Source of the DNA: Linyphia triangularis
Taxonomy: Eukaryota > Arthropoda > Arachnida > Araneae > Linyphiidae
Assembly: GCA_963978545.1 (NCBI GenBank)
Contig: OZ021722.1
Location: 111,846,827-111,910,826, forward strand
DNA: 64,000 bases
Reading direction: 5' to 3'
The number at the start of each line of letters is the position of its first letter. Positions within the stretch are counted from its first letter, which is position 1. The notes under the pieces were generated by a model. That model saw only the letters and a list, made by a program, of their open reading frames with translations, did not search any database and was not told the DNA's origin. Below are positions 1 to 11,384 of the stretch, one piece after another. Position numbers and translations under genes: made by a program.

Positions 1-2095
1 AAATAATTAAGCTCTAAATTTTCCACTCTATGAAAGGCCATAAAAAATAATTTAAAAAAATATATATATTTTTTCTAAATGATGCCTTACAAATAAAAAG
101 TTAGGTGTAAATGAATTAAAAAGATAAATTTTTTACTTTTATTATTTCGTTACAAACTTATTGCTTTGATTAAGGTTAACAAAAATGCATTATCTCCTTA
201 AATTGTTGGGAAAATTTCCAAAAGAAAGCAATGTATTTATTGATATATGCATGTCTTTTCCTATTGGATGCTTTGTTGGATTTTAATTTGTGGGTACTAG
301 TGTTTATGAACTTTATTTAGGTGCGGTTATACAAGAAATTAGAAAAAAAAGGCATTTTTTTTAAATTGAATCTGTGCACTCCTTTTTTTTCTTCTTCTTT
401 TTTCCCCCCCTCCTGTATTGGATAAAAGATCAGTTTTAACTCTACCTTTATAACATTCACTCTAATAAGAAAACTTTTATTTGGATGTACTTTCTAATCA
501 TCAATAGTTGAAATACTTATTAATTTAATGGGATATAAGACACATTTTTAAAAGAATTCTATTAAATTTGCTGGGTGTGTAATGAAATATTGCAATTCGA
601 AAAACAACTTGAATGATGATGGCAAACAATGAATTTTGTATTTGATTAAACATTATCACGCTTACTTTTAGAATATTCAAATGATAAGGCATACATTTTT
701 TGAAAAGTTCTCACCATTTTTTGACAATTTATAAAATTATGGAAACTAATTTATAAAAATTTCGTGCATTTATAAAAAGTTAGCAATTATTGCATAGTAA
801 GTGTTCTATGCAGGTAGAGTTAAAATATGATTTCATTGAACTCAAAAACATCAATATTTTTGGAAAAGGGAATTTTTTATAATATTTCGTTACCCAATGC
901 AGGGTGGTGGGGGCAATTTGCTCAGGATCTACAGAAATCAAAAGGAAGGTCCTCTCTGCCTCTTAAGGAGCTAACCTGGGGTAAAATTCTAGAATTAACA
1001 AAAGAGAAAGAACAGGCGATTGATCCCCCAGATTTTCGATGAATTCAGCTTTGACTATTTTACATTTTTAAAAGCATATGAAAGCGATCGCATTTACTAG
1101 TATTTTAGTTTTAAATTTGCAGTTCATATAAGCATATATTTTCCTTTCATACACACCGACTAAACTAATGTACGTTATTTTGCTAGCAGAATACTCGAGC
1201 TTCGTTTCAAAACTGTTCCTAGTTTTAGGGTTATGGAAAGTAGACATTAGAATATTCCATATTTGAAACGTTTTTATCCCTTTATTAACTCTTATAGATC
1301 GGGGTAGCTTAGTTTTCCAATGTACAGCTATTGAAATGTGTGCAAATATTTTCATCTCATTGCTGATTATTAGGTTTGAAGAACGGTTTCGGTTTCCCTT
1401 AATTGAGATTAGTTTAGATTAGCAATTGTTTAGTGTTGCTTATGGCTTTAAGAATATGTGTACCAGTTTTCAGAGTCAATAGGTGTTTTCTGCATTTGGA
1501 ACCCTTTAAAGTAAGTTAATCGAGATTCGAATGGCTGTGTAAGATTATTTATATTAGCCATGGTTATCATTTGTATTATATTGTAAAGTTTTGGCTGTTT
1601 GAGGATTTGGGACCAGCACTGACACTGCGTATTGCTTTAAAAAAAAAAAGGAACAGATAATAGCAGATAGATTACACGATAAAAGAACGGCAACTTGGTT
1701 TGAATTTCCAATATCTTATTATTAAAGAAGCAAATATGGACAGATCTACATAGAAGACCTCCTAAAAGGCACACCAGAAGTTATGTTTCATTAGAGCGAT
1801 ATGTCGTCACGATGCTTCAGTACAGTTCAGTCTAATTTATATTAAAGTAAAAATAATATACATATTTATAGACCTCCTACTCCTTTTTAAAAGTATTTTA
1901 AAGAAAAATTCACGTTTTTAGTTAAATGTCGTTTCATAAATATATATCATAAAATTTATTTTAAAGCACACAGGGACAGTTTCTAAACGAAAAATAAAAT
2001 AACACAGTGAAATCATTAACATGAAATCCCTGAAATTAAAATTGAATAAAAAAATAAATCTCTTAAGACATTGAGTTATTTTCTCAATGTGGGGT
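1..2095. other. gene-free AT-rich stretch
   Basis: No reading frame here resembles a known protein. The longest open frames (71 and 95 codons around 827-1355) have no domain-like pattern and are what AT-rich DNA gives by chance. Homopolymer runs occur near 355-415 and 1638. I see no RNA gene or transposon ends. Confidence 0.6.
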
Positions 2096-2101
2096 CCACC
2101 A

Positions 2102-2128
2102 CCACTTGGACGTATGTCGTCCAAGTGG
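2102..2128. repeat. short perfect hairpin
   Basis: An 11-bp arm (CCACTTGGACG) at 2102-2112 is repeated as its reverse complement at 2118-2128 with a 5-base loop. It sits at the edge of a GC-richer block (2096-2510) that differs from the surrounding AT-rich DNA and is probably part of an old inserted repeat. No function can be assigned. Confidence 0.45.
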
Positions 2129-2408
2129 AGTTACCCGTGGAGGTATTCCAAATGGGAGGAGCTAAACGTCCCCTTTTCCTTCACTGTTGATCACTCGTAA
2201 ACTTGTATTCATGACTTGAAGTGAGAAGTGGTGCATAGATGGCGCTGTAAACCGGACGAGACCACATAGACTTTTCGCTAATTCCGGTTGTTGTTTGATC
2301 TTCGTGTTTGTGTATTCAAACTGTGTCTTTCTCAGTCTTAGTATTTATCCATAGTTATAAATTTTAATCATAATGAATAAAGTGTATTCAAGAAGGAAGT
2401 GCGGGTGG

Positions 2409-2497
2409 CATATTACCATTCCCTACTAGCTGTTGGGTAACAGAGGGGAAAGGAGCACTTTCATTGGTTATTTAGCAGGTGTCGGCAATGACGTCAC
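2409..2497 (+). repeat. dispersed repeat, inverted partner at 10848-10939
   Basis: This ~90-bp stretch matches the reverse complement of 10848-10939 with few mismatches. Shared landmarks include the ATTACCATTCCCTACT block and the GGAAAGGAGCACTTTCATTG block. Outside these limits the two copies diverge. They could be scattered copies of one family or the decayed ends of one large insertion that contains the gypsy element; the sequence alone does not decide. Confidence 0.6.
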
Positions 2498-2866
2498 CTG
2501 CGAGGTGGACGGTTTAAGTCGCTTGCATATCCGTCGATTGCGAAATTTTTTTTGGATTTCTTTACCATTCGGAAACTTCGCAAGATATTTCAAAATTGGG
2601 ATTTACTATTTTTTTAATTAAAAACATTGAATACATTATTTTTTCAATTCTACTGAAAAGGAAATTATTTAGAACTTAAGAACCGTTTAAAAGAAATTAT
2701 TCATTTTGTTCTTATGCTTAAAATAAATGTTTTCTAAAGAAGAAAATTATGAATGGTTCAGAAAGTTATTTTCGAATGTTTCCGTTTTTCGACTTATGTT
2801 AATGAATGGGCAATAAATGAGTATTACAGTGAGTATCAAAATACGTTTAAAAATAACTTTTACGCC

Positions 2867-2908
<42 letters not shown>

Positions 2909-3005
2909 GTTTAAAAAACATTTTTTTTTTTTTTTTTAAAAATAACAAAAGTTATCGCAATATTAACAAAATTGCGAAATATCATCCACGTACTTTGTTT
3001 ATTTA
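2498..3005. other. non-coding, with T-rich tracts
   Basis: No gene is visible. A long, slightly interrupted poly(T) run lies at about 2871-2937. The rest is AT-rich and without recognisable ends. Confidence 0.5.
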
Positions 3006-4081
3006 TCTATATATATAATTCTCGAAAAAACGTCCAAATTTGGCTGTATTTATGTGAGCAGAATGGCAATGATTTCAAACAAATCTTCTGAATGTACTTT
3101 ATGCACGATTTTCCAAGTTCAACAATCCAGACAATCACAATATATCTTTTGAAATTTGACTAATACATCTGGCAACAGCAACAACCTGGATTCGCTATAT
3201 TTTGTTTTTCTTATTACAGTCTACAGATAGAAATTATTGCCTATTTAAAACGTATTGATTTAATAGTTACGATGATGCATGAATAAATAGATACAAGTTG
3301 TGTATATTTCTTTTCGATTGGAATTCCGGATGAACCAGACTTTTCGGAAAAGTCATCTGCTGGTCGTCGGATTTCATTCAGAGCTAAATCGTCAACTTTC
3401 AAAAAGTCGCTAAAAGACATTGTACAGTAAATCTGAATCTATATTCATTTCTAATCAGTGCAAATTCAGCTATTACGAATTGAAAACTATCAAAATAATG
3501 AATAAAACCACCCACTCAACTTCAAAATAAAAAAAAAAAAAAACTTTTGGTGAAATAGGGCTAATTTTCTCGCCAAATTTGATTTTCAAAAAATTCCCGT
3601 TGATTGATGCCGGATAATTGGCCTTTCACTGTTTTATTTTATTTTCTAAGTATCGCAAAAAAGATTATGCAAACATATGATTGCTTCGTTAAGAAATTTC
3701 GATAAACATCTTTAATTATTTTGGCGCTTCATACGATACCAGCCCATAAATTTTAATCTTTCAATGAAATAACCGATTTTTTTTTTAAATATATGTACGA
3801 TACTGTTTATTTTTGTTGTTTTCCAAGAACTTTCTACTACGTTGCCACACTGTCTCTGCGTAACACGTCTCGACAGCAGTAGGATAATGACGTGGTAATT
3901 ATTCTGACTCTTCATAAATAACAAAACGTTTTCAATTTAATGGCATTAGGCAGCTGAAATAGCTTTTTGCTAGGTCATATTTTAAATACTTCACTTTGAG
4001 GCGAGCAAAGCGAGCCAAGGGGATTGAATAGCAATCCAGGGGGTTGGTGAGCATCAGCGAGCAGGGGGTGGAGCCCCCTAG
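3006..4081 (+). mobile_element. non-autonomous Helitron-like element
   Basis: The left end begins with TC (TCTATATATATAATTCTC) directly after an A at 3005. The right end has a GC-rich hairpin (GGGGG, short loop, CCCCC at 4064-4078) running into CTAG at 4078-4081, followed by T. TC at the 5' end, a 3' hairpin with a CTRR end, and insertion between A and T without target duplication are the Helitron hallmarks. Short GCGAGC-type repeats just inside the 3' end (about 4000-4065) are also common in arthropod Helitrons. No Rep/helicase coding is present in ~1.08 kb, so it would depend on another copy for movement. Confidence 0.65.
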
Positions 4082-4082
4082 T

Positions 4083-4100
4083 ATATATATATATATATAT
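4083..4100. repeat. short (TA)n tract, gypsy target
   Basis: This TA dinucleotide run lies between the Helitron-like 3' end and the gypsy 5' LTR. The last four bases (ATAT, 4097-4100) are duplicated at 9757-9760 on the far side of the gypsy element, so this tract was its insertion target. Confidence 0.8.
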
Positions 4101-4563
4101 TGTTGCACAAATTGTCTGTATATAGTGTAAATAGTGACGTATTATTTTAAAATTCTATTGTAATTTATTTTTATCTTATTTTATTTTTTTAACAGCGATT
4201 ATACAGGTTAGAAAAAGGTGGCAACACCTAAAGCAATCGAGAAATTTCGAGATGTTTCTTTTTCGATGAATTGGTTGGAAATTTCGCGAATGTGCTCTCG
4301 CGCTTGTATATAAAAGACTGGAGAACGGGAAAGTTTTCAGATTGACTTCGGACTTCGATGTGAGCTGATCGCTTTGTTTACCTACTAGAGTGAACTTGTA
4401 TAATTGCTGTATTCGAAGTTGTTCTTACTGAAGCTTGTGTTGAAGCTTGAGGGTGATTAAACTGCTGTCTGTGAATAAATTTTGTGCCATTGAAGAGTGA
4501 ATAAATAGTAGTTTTTATTTTAAAAACTGTGCCATCATTGCCTCAGCGGAAAAATTTATAACA
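4101..4563 (+). mobile_element. 5' LTR of Ty3/gypsy element
   Basis: This 463-bp LTR starts TGTTG and ends ATAACA, so it has the canonical TG...CA ends. It is nearly identical to 9296-9756: I count about nine substitutions plus a 2-base T indel, roughly 2% divergence. A TATA box (TATATAAAAG) lies at 4307-4316 and AATAAA signals at 4474-4479 and 4500-4505, which fits U3-R-U5 organisation. The flanking duplication is ATAT. Confidence 0.95.
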
Positions 4564-4582
4564 GTGGTGTCAGAAGTGGGGT
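4564..4582 (+). promoter_or_regulatory. primer binding site of gypsy element
   Basis: The stretch TGGTGTCAGAAGTGG begins two bases after the 5' LTR. Its position and its similarity to PBS sequences of other Ty3/gypsy elements mark it as the minus-strand primer site. I do not assign the tRNA. Confidence 0.75.
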
Positions 4583-4595
4583 CAAGTCATCTTGA

Positions 4596-5610
4596 ATGCC
4601 GACTTCTAGAGGAATGATGGAAGACCAAATGAAGCAGTTGATGGAAATGATTGCTGGAATGAAGGCCCAACAGGAAACCACCGCAGCCGAAATGAAAGCC
4701 TGCCAAGAAACAGCCGCAGCCGAAATGAAAGAAATAAAAGCTGATCAAGAGTCCACCGCCGCCGCAATTGCCGCCGGTCAAGCCCTTCAAGAAGCTACAT
4801 CATCGGACATTAAAGCTTTACAAGAAGCTACATCATCGGAGATTAAAGCTTTAGCCGGCAAGTTTGAAACAACATCTGCAGCAGTGAATGAAATTAAAGA
4901 AGAAATGAAGATAGAGCTAGCCTCAATGGTGGAATCAACCATAATAGAAACTACCTTAAATGTTCTGCAATCCGTGAAAGAAGAAGTATTCAATGCAGTA
5001 AGAAAGGAAGTTGATGAAAAGTTTGAGGAGTTTAACGGAAAAGTAAACAACTTAGGAGACAAAGTTTCCACCATGAAGGAGGAGCAGGAAGAGTTTCAAG
5101 ACGATGTTGAAGGAAGGTTTGAAAAATTTTATAACGCTGTAGAAGAAAGACTACGGGAAATAGAAACTCGCGAAGCTGCGAACAATGCAATGCCTAAATG
5201 GGATAATGTTTCCACTCCCTTCATTGCGCCACGTTCCAACATCAAAGTGGCCACTTTTGATGGAAAGTCTTCCAGGCGAGTTTATCAAACGCATTTTGAG
5301 AGGATTGCATCTGCAAATGGATGAGATGACCTCACGAAAGCATTCCATCTCGCAGCATCTCTTCGAGGTGAAGCTGCTGACATTTTACAGACACTACCTG
5401 AAGAGAAGCGGGGAGAATTCGTGGCGCTGGCAAGTGCGTTGGAGTTAAGGTTTGGGGAGCAGCATCTAAAGGATTACAACAGACTGCAATTGAAAGTGAG
5501 ACAGCAGAAGGCCAATGAAACTCTTCAAGAATTGGCATCGAATATAGAAAGACTGTCGCTCCTCGCTTTCCCAGACTGTCCTTTAGAAAAGACCGGCGTT
5601 TCGTACGTGG
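4596..5610 (+). pseudogene. gypsy gag, broken
   Basis: The frame opens with ATG at 4596, 33 bases after the LTR. The first ~200 codons are a long Ala/Glu/Lys-rich coiled coil with internal repeats (QETTAAEMKA, LQEATSSDIKA). From about 5230 it becomes a capsid-like region (VATFDGKSS, then LRGEAADILQTLP and LELRFGEQHLKDYNRLQ), typical of arthropod gypsy Gag. A TGA at 5322-5324 stands where the family usually has Trp; the same frame continues after it to about 5585. Coding then jumps frame and the CCHC zinc knuckle is missing, suggesting an internal deletion near 5590. Gag would form the particle and bind RNA; this copy cannot. Confidence 0.85.
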
Positions 5611-8600
5611 AACATTGGCAGACGATTCCTCTGAACTTTTCAAGAAGAAGTTTCAAGAACTGGAAAACAAGATGGTGGTGGATGGTGCCCCACTCAGCCT
5701 CTATCACATCTCATCCCTTCAAGGAGGAAACCATGGTTTATTCGTGGAGGGCAAGATCAATGGAACTCCCTGTCGTCTAATAGTTGACTCAGGGGCAAAT
5801 GTAACCATCTTACGGACGGATGTAGCCAGGAGCCTGGACAGCCAATCTCTTTACACGGCGCCTTCATTTTCCCTACAAACTGTGACTGGTGACAAAATTT
5901 CTGTGCATGGGAAATTAAATGTTAACATCTCTTTTGGATTTCACACCTACACTTGCACCGTTCAAGTAGCTGAAATTATTGACCCATGTATTCTTGGACT
6001 GGACTTTTTAAAGAAAAATGGAATTACTTTGAATTTCGAGAAAGGCGAGCTTCAAACAGGGAAAGAAGAAGTTCCATTGTTCGGTTTGGACTTGGAAGAC
6101 CCGTGTGCATATCGAATAGTAGCTCTTGAAGATATCACCATCCCCTCCATGACAGATTTGGTTGTAAAGGGTTCAGCAGAGCTCCCGAAGGCCTTCCGAT
6201 TTGGAGTAACGGACTTCCCATCATCTAATAGCGTCCCGAAAGGAGTGCTAGTAGGAGCGACTCTTGTGGATCTTTCTCAGGAGGTAGAGCATGTGAGAAT
6301 GGCTAACATCGGTGATGCTATCAAAGTTATCAAGAAAGGAGAAGAAATTGCCACTTGCACACCTTTACAAGCATCGAAAGAGGATCGAAGGAGCTTCCGA
6401 CCGCACCCACGGATTTAGTGGACCAGCTTCTCGAGGACTCCCGGTTGGAAAGAAGTCAAGAGAAGATTGTCGGAAACCTTATAAAAGAATTTCAAGACCT
6501 TTTCTCCATGTCATCGAAAGATGTAGGAAGAACAAAGCTTACTCAACATCGAATCGACACTGGGACCCATTTACCTATTAAACAACATCCTAGAAGACTT
6601 CCTTTCGCAAAACAAGAGGAGGTCGGTAAACTGTTACATGAAATGGAAGATAATAGAGTTATCGAACCCTCCTCAAGTCCATGGGCCTCTCCAATCGTAC
6701 TCGTTCGAAAGAAGGATGGTTCCACCAGGTTTTGTGTGGATTACCGGAAGCTGAACGAAATTACGAAAAAGGACAGCTACCCTCTGCCAAGAATTGATGA
6801 CACTTTGGACACTCTATAGGGGAACCAGTGGTTTTCAACTTTGGATTTGAAGAGTGGATACTGGCAAGTGGAGATACATCCTGACGATCGCGAGAAGATG
6901 GCCTTCACTAGCGGGCAAGGATTATGGCAGTTTCAAGTTATGCCGTTTGGCTTGTGTAATGCACCGGTTACGTTCGAGCGTTCTAATGGAGACTGTGCTG
7001 AGAGGACTTTCCTACGAGACCTGCCTGGTATATTTGGACGATATCATTATCAACGGGCGGAGTTTTGATCAGCACTTGCAAAACGTAAAGAACGTGTTCT
7101 TGAAGCTTAGGGAAGCCCACTTGAAACTTAGCTCATCAAAATGTAAGCTCTTTAGGCGGAAAGTCAGTTATCTCGGACACATCATCTCATCCGATGGAGT
7201 GAGCATAGATCCAGCCAAGATCCATGCTGTGCAAATTTGGTCTCGACCGCAAGACGTTCATCAATTGCGAAGCTTCCTAGGCCTGTGCACGTATTACCGT
7301 AGATTTGTGAAGGGATTCTCCAAGATCGCCAGACCTTTGCATCAACTAACAGAGAGCAAGCAGAAGTTCCTGTGGACTGCCGAATGTGACGACTCCTTCG
7401 ATAAACTGAAGAACGCTTTAACATCCGCGCCTGTTTTGGCTTTTCCCGATGTTAACAAGGACTTTATTCTGGATACAGATGCCAGCAATGAGGGAGTGGG
7501 CGCCGTTCTTTCCCAGGAAATTGAAGGACAGGAGATAGTCATCGCTTATTTTAGTAAGAGCCTGTCAAGATCCGAGCGGAACTACTGCGTCACAAGAAAG
7601 GAGTTACTGGCAATAGTAAAGGCCGTGGAGCACTTTCATCATTACTTGTACGGCCGAAAATTCCTTTTAAGAACTGATCATGCGTCTCTGACTTGGTTGC
7701 TAAATTTCAAGAATACAGAGGGACAAATAGCAAGGTGGATTCAGTGCCTGCAGGAATACGACATGGATATCCATCATAGAAAAGGAACGTGCCATGGGAA
7801 TGAAGACGTTCTTTCTAGAAGACCATGTCGGGAGAATTGTCGATTTTGTTCCAATGCCGAGTCTAAGTTTGGGGTTAACACATCGGCCGTTCGGAAAATT
7901 ACTACCAAGTCAACTACTTCAGACCCGGACTCTTGGAGTGACCAGAATGTCCGAAAAAGTCAGGTCGAAGATCAGGACTTGAAACCTTTATTGAATTCAT
8001 GGAAGATGCAACCGGAAAACCCAGTTGGCAGGAAATTGCAAGCTATAGCCCAACAATGAAGAGATATTGGGCTATGTGGGACTCTTTGCACTTGAAGAAT
8101 GGAGTACTCTACCGTCGATGGGAGTCCGATGATGGCAAAAGCTTCCGGTGGCAATTAATCCTCCCAAGTTCTAGAGTTACCAACGTTCTAGAAGAACTTC
8201 ACAGCAGCCCTTTTGGAGAACATTTTGGTATCATGAAAACTCTTCAGAAAGTCAGGGAAAGATTCTTCTAGGACAAAGCAAAGTCCGACTTGGAGAAGTG
8301 GTGCAAGTCCTGTGATGCATGCAATTCACGGAAAGGACCAAAGACCCGAACTCGTGGAAAGTTGCAACGTTACAATGTAGGAGCACCATTCGAAAGAATT
8401 GCTTTGGACGTCTTAGGCCCCCTACCTCACACAACGAATGGCAACAAATACATCCTAGTTGTCATGGAATACTTTAGCAAGTGGCCAGAAGCATACGCGA
8501 TTCCGGACCAGGAAGCCACAACAGTAGCAGAAGTCCTCGTACAGAATTGGATCTCCCGATTTGGCATACCCTGCTGATACATTCCTATCAGGGGAAGAAC

Positions 8601-9235
8601 TTCAACTCTGCCGTCTTCACTGGGCTGTGTGACTTGCTCGACATGGAAAAGACTCGTACAACTCCCCTGCACCCACAATCCGATGGAATGGTCGAACGGT
8701 TTAATAGAACGATTATGAATCATCTCTCCTTGTTCGTTTCCAAGAACCAGCAAGATTGGGTTTAGAAACTCCCACTGTTCCTTTTGGCCTACAGAAGTGC
8801 TACTCACGAGACCACCGGCTATACACCATCTGAAATGACTTTTGGAAGAGATCTTAGGCTCCCCTGCAACCTCCACTTTGGACGACCACCGGACACTCCT
8901 TCCTCGCCTGTCCAGTATCTAGATGATCTCCAGGCACGTTTGGAAGCCGTACATCGTTCGCCAGAGAAAGAATCAACATCATGACGGAGCGCATGAAGGT
9001 CCGCTACGATGCCAAGGCCACGGAACGTTCATTCCAGGAAGGTGACAAGTTGTGGTTATGGAATCCTAAACGTCGGAAAGGACTCTCCCCTAAGCTTCAG
9101 ACGAACTGGGAAGGGCCGTATGTGGTCCTTAAGAAGATCAACGACGTAGTGGTAAGGATTCAACGGACACCTTCCTGTAAAACTAGAGTTGTACATTACA
9201 ATAGGCTAGCCCCATATTATTGTAGAAGTGATTGA
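5580..9235 (+). pseudogene. gypsy pol (PR-RT-RNase H-IN), broken
   Basis: Domains are in Ty3/gypsy order. The aspartic protease has VDSGANVTIL (Asp codon near 5786) and ILGLDFL. RT spans about 6560-7250 (FCVDYRKLNEIT, LDLKSGYWQ, YLDD at 7031-7042). RNase H has DTDASNEGVG near 7472 and RTDHASLTWLL. Integrase has an HHCC region at 8200-8330, LDVLGPLP, SDGMVERFN near 8690, and a GPY/F module at the end. Lesions: stops at 6817, 8269 and 8763; frame changes near 6360, 6985, 8000, 8575 and 8970. The second integrase catalytic Asp (usual HSDQG) is Tyr here (HSYQG, codon near 8586). No env-like frame follows. The order RT-RNase H-IN separates it from Ty1/copia. Confidence 0.9.
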
Positions 9236-9283
9236 ATGACCTTTTCTCTTAAGGATTTCACTGCCCGGGACGTGCAGTCTTTA

Positions 9284-9295
9284 AGAAGGGGGAAA
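9284..9295 (+). promoter_or_regulatory. polypurine tract of gypsy element
   Basis: AGAAGGGGGAAA lies immediately before the 3' LTR, the expected plus-strand priming site. Confidence 0.8.
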
Positions 9296-9756
9296 TGTTG
9301 CACAAATTGTCTGTATATAGTGTAAATAGTGACGTATTATTTTAAAATTCTATTGTAATTTATTTTTATCTTATTTTATTTTTAACAGCGATTATTCAGG
9401 TTAGAAAAAGGTGGCAACACCTAAAGCAATCGAGAAATTTCGAGATGTTTCTTTTTCGATGAATTGGCTGGAAATTTCGCGAATTTTCTCTCGCGCTTGT
9501 ATATAAAAGACTGGAGAACGGGAAAGTTTTCAGATTGACTTCGGACTTCGATGTGAGCTGATCGCTTTGTTTACCTACTAGAGTGAACTTGTATAATCGC
9601 TGTATTCGAAGTTGTTCTTACTGAAGCTTGTGTTGAAGCTTGAGGGTGATTAAACTGCTGTCTGTGAATAAATTTTGTGCCTTTGAAGAGTGAATAAATA
9701 GTAGTTTTTATTTTAAAAACTGTGCTATCACTGCCTCAGCGGAAAAATTCATAACA
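9296..9756 (+). mobile_element. 3' LTR of Ty3/gypsy element
   Basis: This 461-bp LTR (TGTTG...ATAACA) matches 4101-4563 and carries the same TATA box and AATAAA signals. It is followed by ATAT, the 4-bp target duplication. The whole element spans 4101-9756 (5656 bp) on the plus strand. About 2% LTR divergence indicates a fairly young insertion relative to its neighbours. Confidence 0.95.
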
Positions 9757-9760
9757 ATAT

Positions 9761-10122
9761 TAAATTTTATTTAATGGCATCTTTAAAGCATACCACGGAA
9801 GAAGATTGTAATTCATTAATACTTTTAATAAAAATCTATTATAATTAATTTATTTTGTGAAGTTTTATTAATTGTATATTATGTATTTGCTTGATTTTGA
9901 ATATATTTTCATCTATTAATATTTTTAATAAAATCCTATTAAATGTAATTTTTTTGTGTATTCGATTATTTATATTGGTTTTTGTACAAATTAGGTAACT
10001 GATAGTCATTTGTAGAAAAATTAATAAAGCAGTCATAAAGAAACTTTTCGCAATCATATTTTTGCGCACGCGTTATATCCTTGTATAACAATATCTAGAC
10101 TGATAACATGCTGCTATTTCTG
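9761..10122. other. AT-rich, no gene seen
   Basis: Very AT-rich sequence with no open frame that looks coding and no recognisable repeat termini. Confidence 0.5.
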
Positions 10123-10181
10123 ATGGCTTCATCAGACGAAACGGTCGTTTCGCCGCCAACCTTAAAAAGGCAGAAACGACA
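10123..10181 (+). other. possible short coding first exon
   Basis: An ATG at 10123 opens 19 codons with a basic, nuclear-localisation-like end (LKRQKR), running into a perfect consensus donor (GTAAGT at 10182-10187). An in-frame upstream ATG lies at 10108. Codons here are richer in G and C than the flanks. I found no matching downstream exon and the stretch includes a small inverted repeat (CGAAACG/CGTTTCG), so chance is quite possible. Confidence 0.2.
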
Positions 10182-10847
10182 GTAAGTATCTATTCTCTGC
10201 ACAACTTTCAGCGAAAAAGCTGAAATTGACTATTTTCTAGCTCGCTTACGAAACTTCACATAATTATACAAAAAATACCATAGATTCGTCTCGGTGATAT
10301 CTTTCAAAGAAAAAAAAATGAGTACCTATGATTAAAGACAACGAAGAAAAAAAATATTGAAATTTCCAAAACGAAATAAAAAAACGAGTTCTAGCCCGAT
10401 TTTGATGTATGCCATTTTTTATATCACTGCATTTGTTTTTGAAAATTTTCATCATGTTTATGGTTTTTTTATTGCAAGAAAGTTTTTTGTGTTTTTGAGG
10501 TTGGTGGTTCTTCTACTTTTCAAAAGTGTTTTTTGGCTGGATTTATATTGCCTTCTTATAGATGCGCATGTATCTCCTAAATACGTTACTTTTATCGGAC
10601 AATGGTATAGTTACCAATGTAATTATTAAAATATATACTTTTTATGTTGAATAAAAGCATCCCAAAGTAACAATTTGATATTATAATAATATCAATTAAT
10701 ATTCATATTAAAAATTATTATTATAAAGTGCTAATAATATTAGCACATGATGAATAGTAATTTTTAGTCAGCGTGAAATGAAACAAAAGCGAACGAAGTT
10801 GAACACGAAAGGGAGAAAGAGAGAGGGCAGTGAGTCAGTGACTTGCG
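10182..10847. other. non-coding, no feature recognised
   Basis: AT-rich sequence. Open frames of 63-90 codons on both strands at 10264-10629 are low-complexity (Phe/Lys-rich) and not convincing. Confidence 0.5.
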
Positions 10848-10939
10848 TGACATCATTGCCTGCCGACACCAGCTAAGCAACCAATGAAAGTGCTCCTTTC
10901 CCCTCTGTGACCCAACAGCGAGTAGGGAATGGTAATATG
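10848..10939 (-). repeat. inverted partner of the 2409-2497 repeat
   Basis: The reverse complement of this stretch aligns with 2409-2497. Adjacent sequence on the left (10800-10847) is purine-rich (GGGAGAAAGAGAGAGGG) and is not shared with the partner. Confidence 0.6.
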
Positions 10940-11039
10940 CGTACGGGTGATGTTGCTTCGTTCCGCAATGTGGTATGAAAACTGGAACAAATAATGTTTC
11001 GCAGATTAAAAGCCACAGATTTCTGAAAGATGAGGACGA

Positions 11040-11280
11040 TTTTTAATAGGTCTACATCTCTAAAATTTTCAACAAAAGTAGTTTTGGTCTTCTAATTGGA
11101 CTTATTGGACTTTAGAAAAACAAAATTTTAAATTTTTGGTTAGTTCGTTATTAATTAATTTTTTTAAATAATTAATATAAATTTTACAAAACAATTTAAA
11201 ATAGGGCTACAGCTTTGAAATTTTCAACATAAGTAGTTGTGGCCTTCTAATTGAATTTTTATAATACAGATTTTTTTTTT
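11040..11280. repeat. two diverged copies of a ~60-bp unit
   Basis: A phrase of about 60 bp (CTAAAATTTTCAACA...AAGTAGTT...TTCTAATTG) occurs at about 11046-11105 and again at 11205-11262. They look like subrepeats of an older inserted element. No coding is present. Confidence 0.45.
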
Positions 11281-11384
11281 TAATTTTTTTTTTAATTTTT
11301 TTTTTTTTTATTTACAAATATTTTACAAAACGATTTTTTTTTCTTGACAAGGGAGAGGCTTCCAATATTACTTAGCAATTAGAT

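Noticed and set aside
4587..4790. Minus-strand frame rich in Phe, Gly and His
   Set aside because: It is the antisense shadow of the Ala/Glu-rich gypsy gag coiled coil.
9236..9283. An env gene after gypsy pol
   Set aside because: Only about 50 bases separate the end of pol from the polypurine tract, so there is no room for one.
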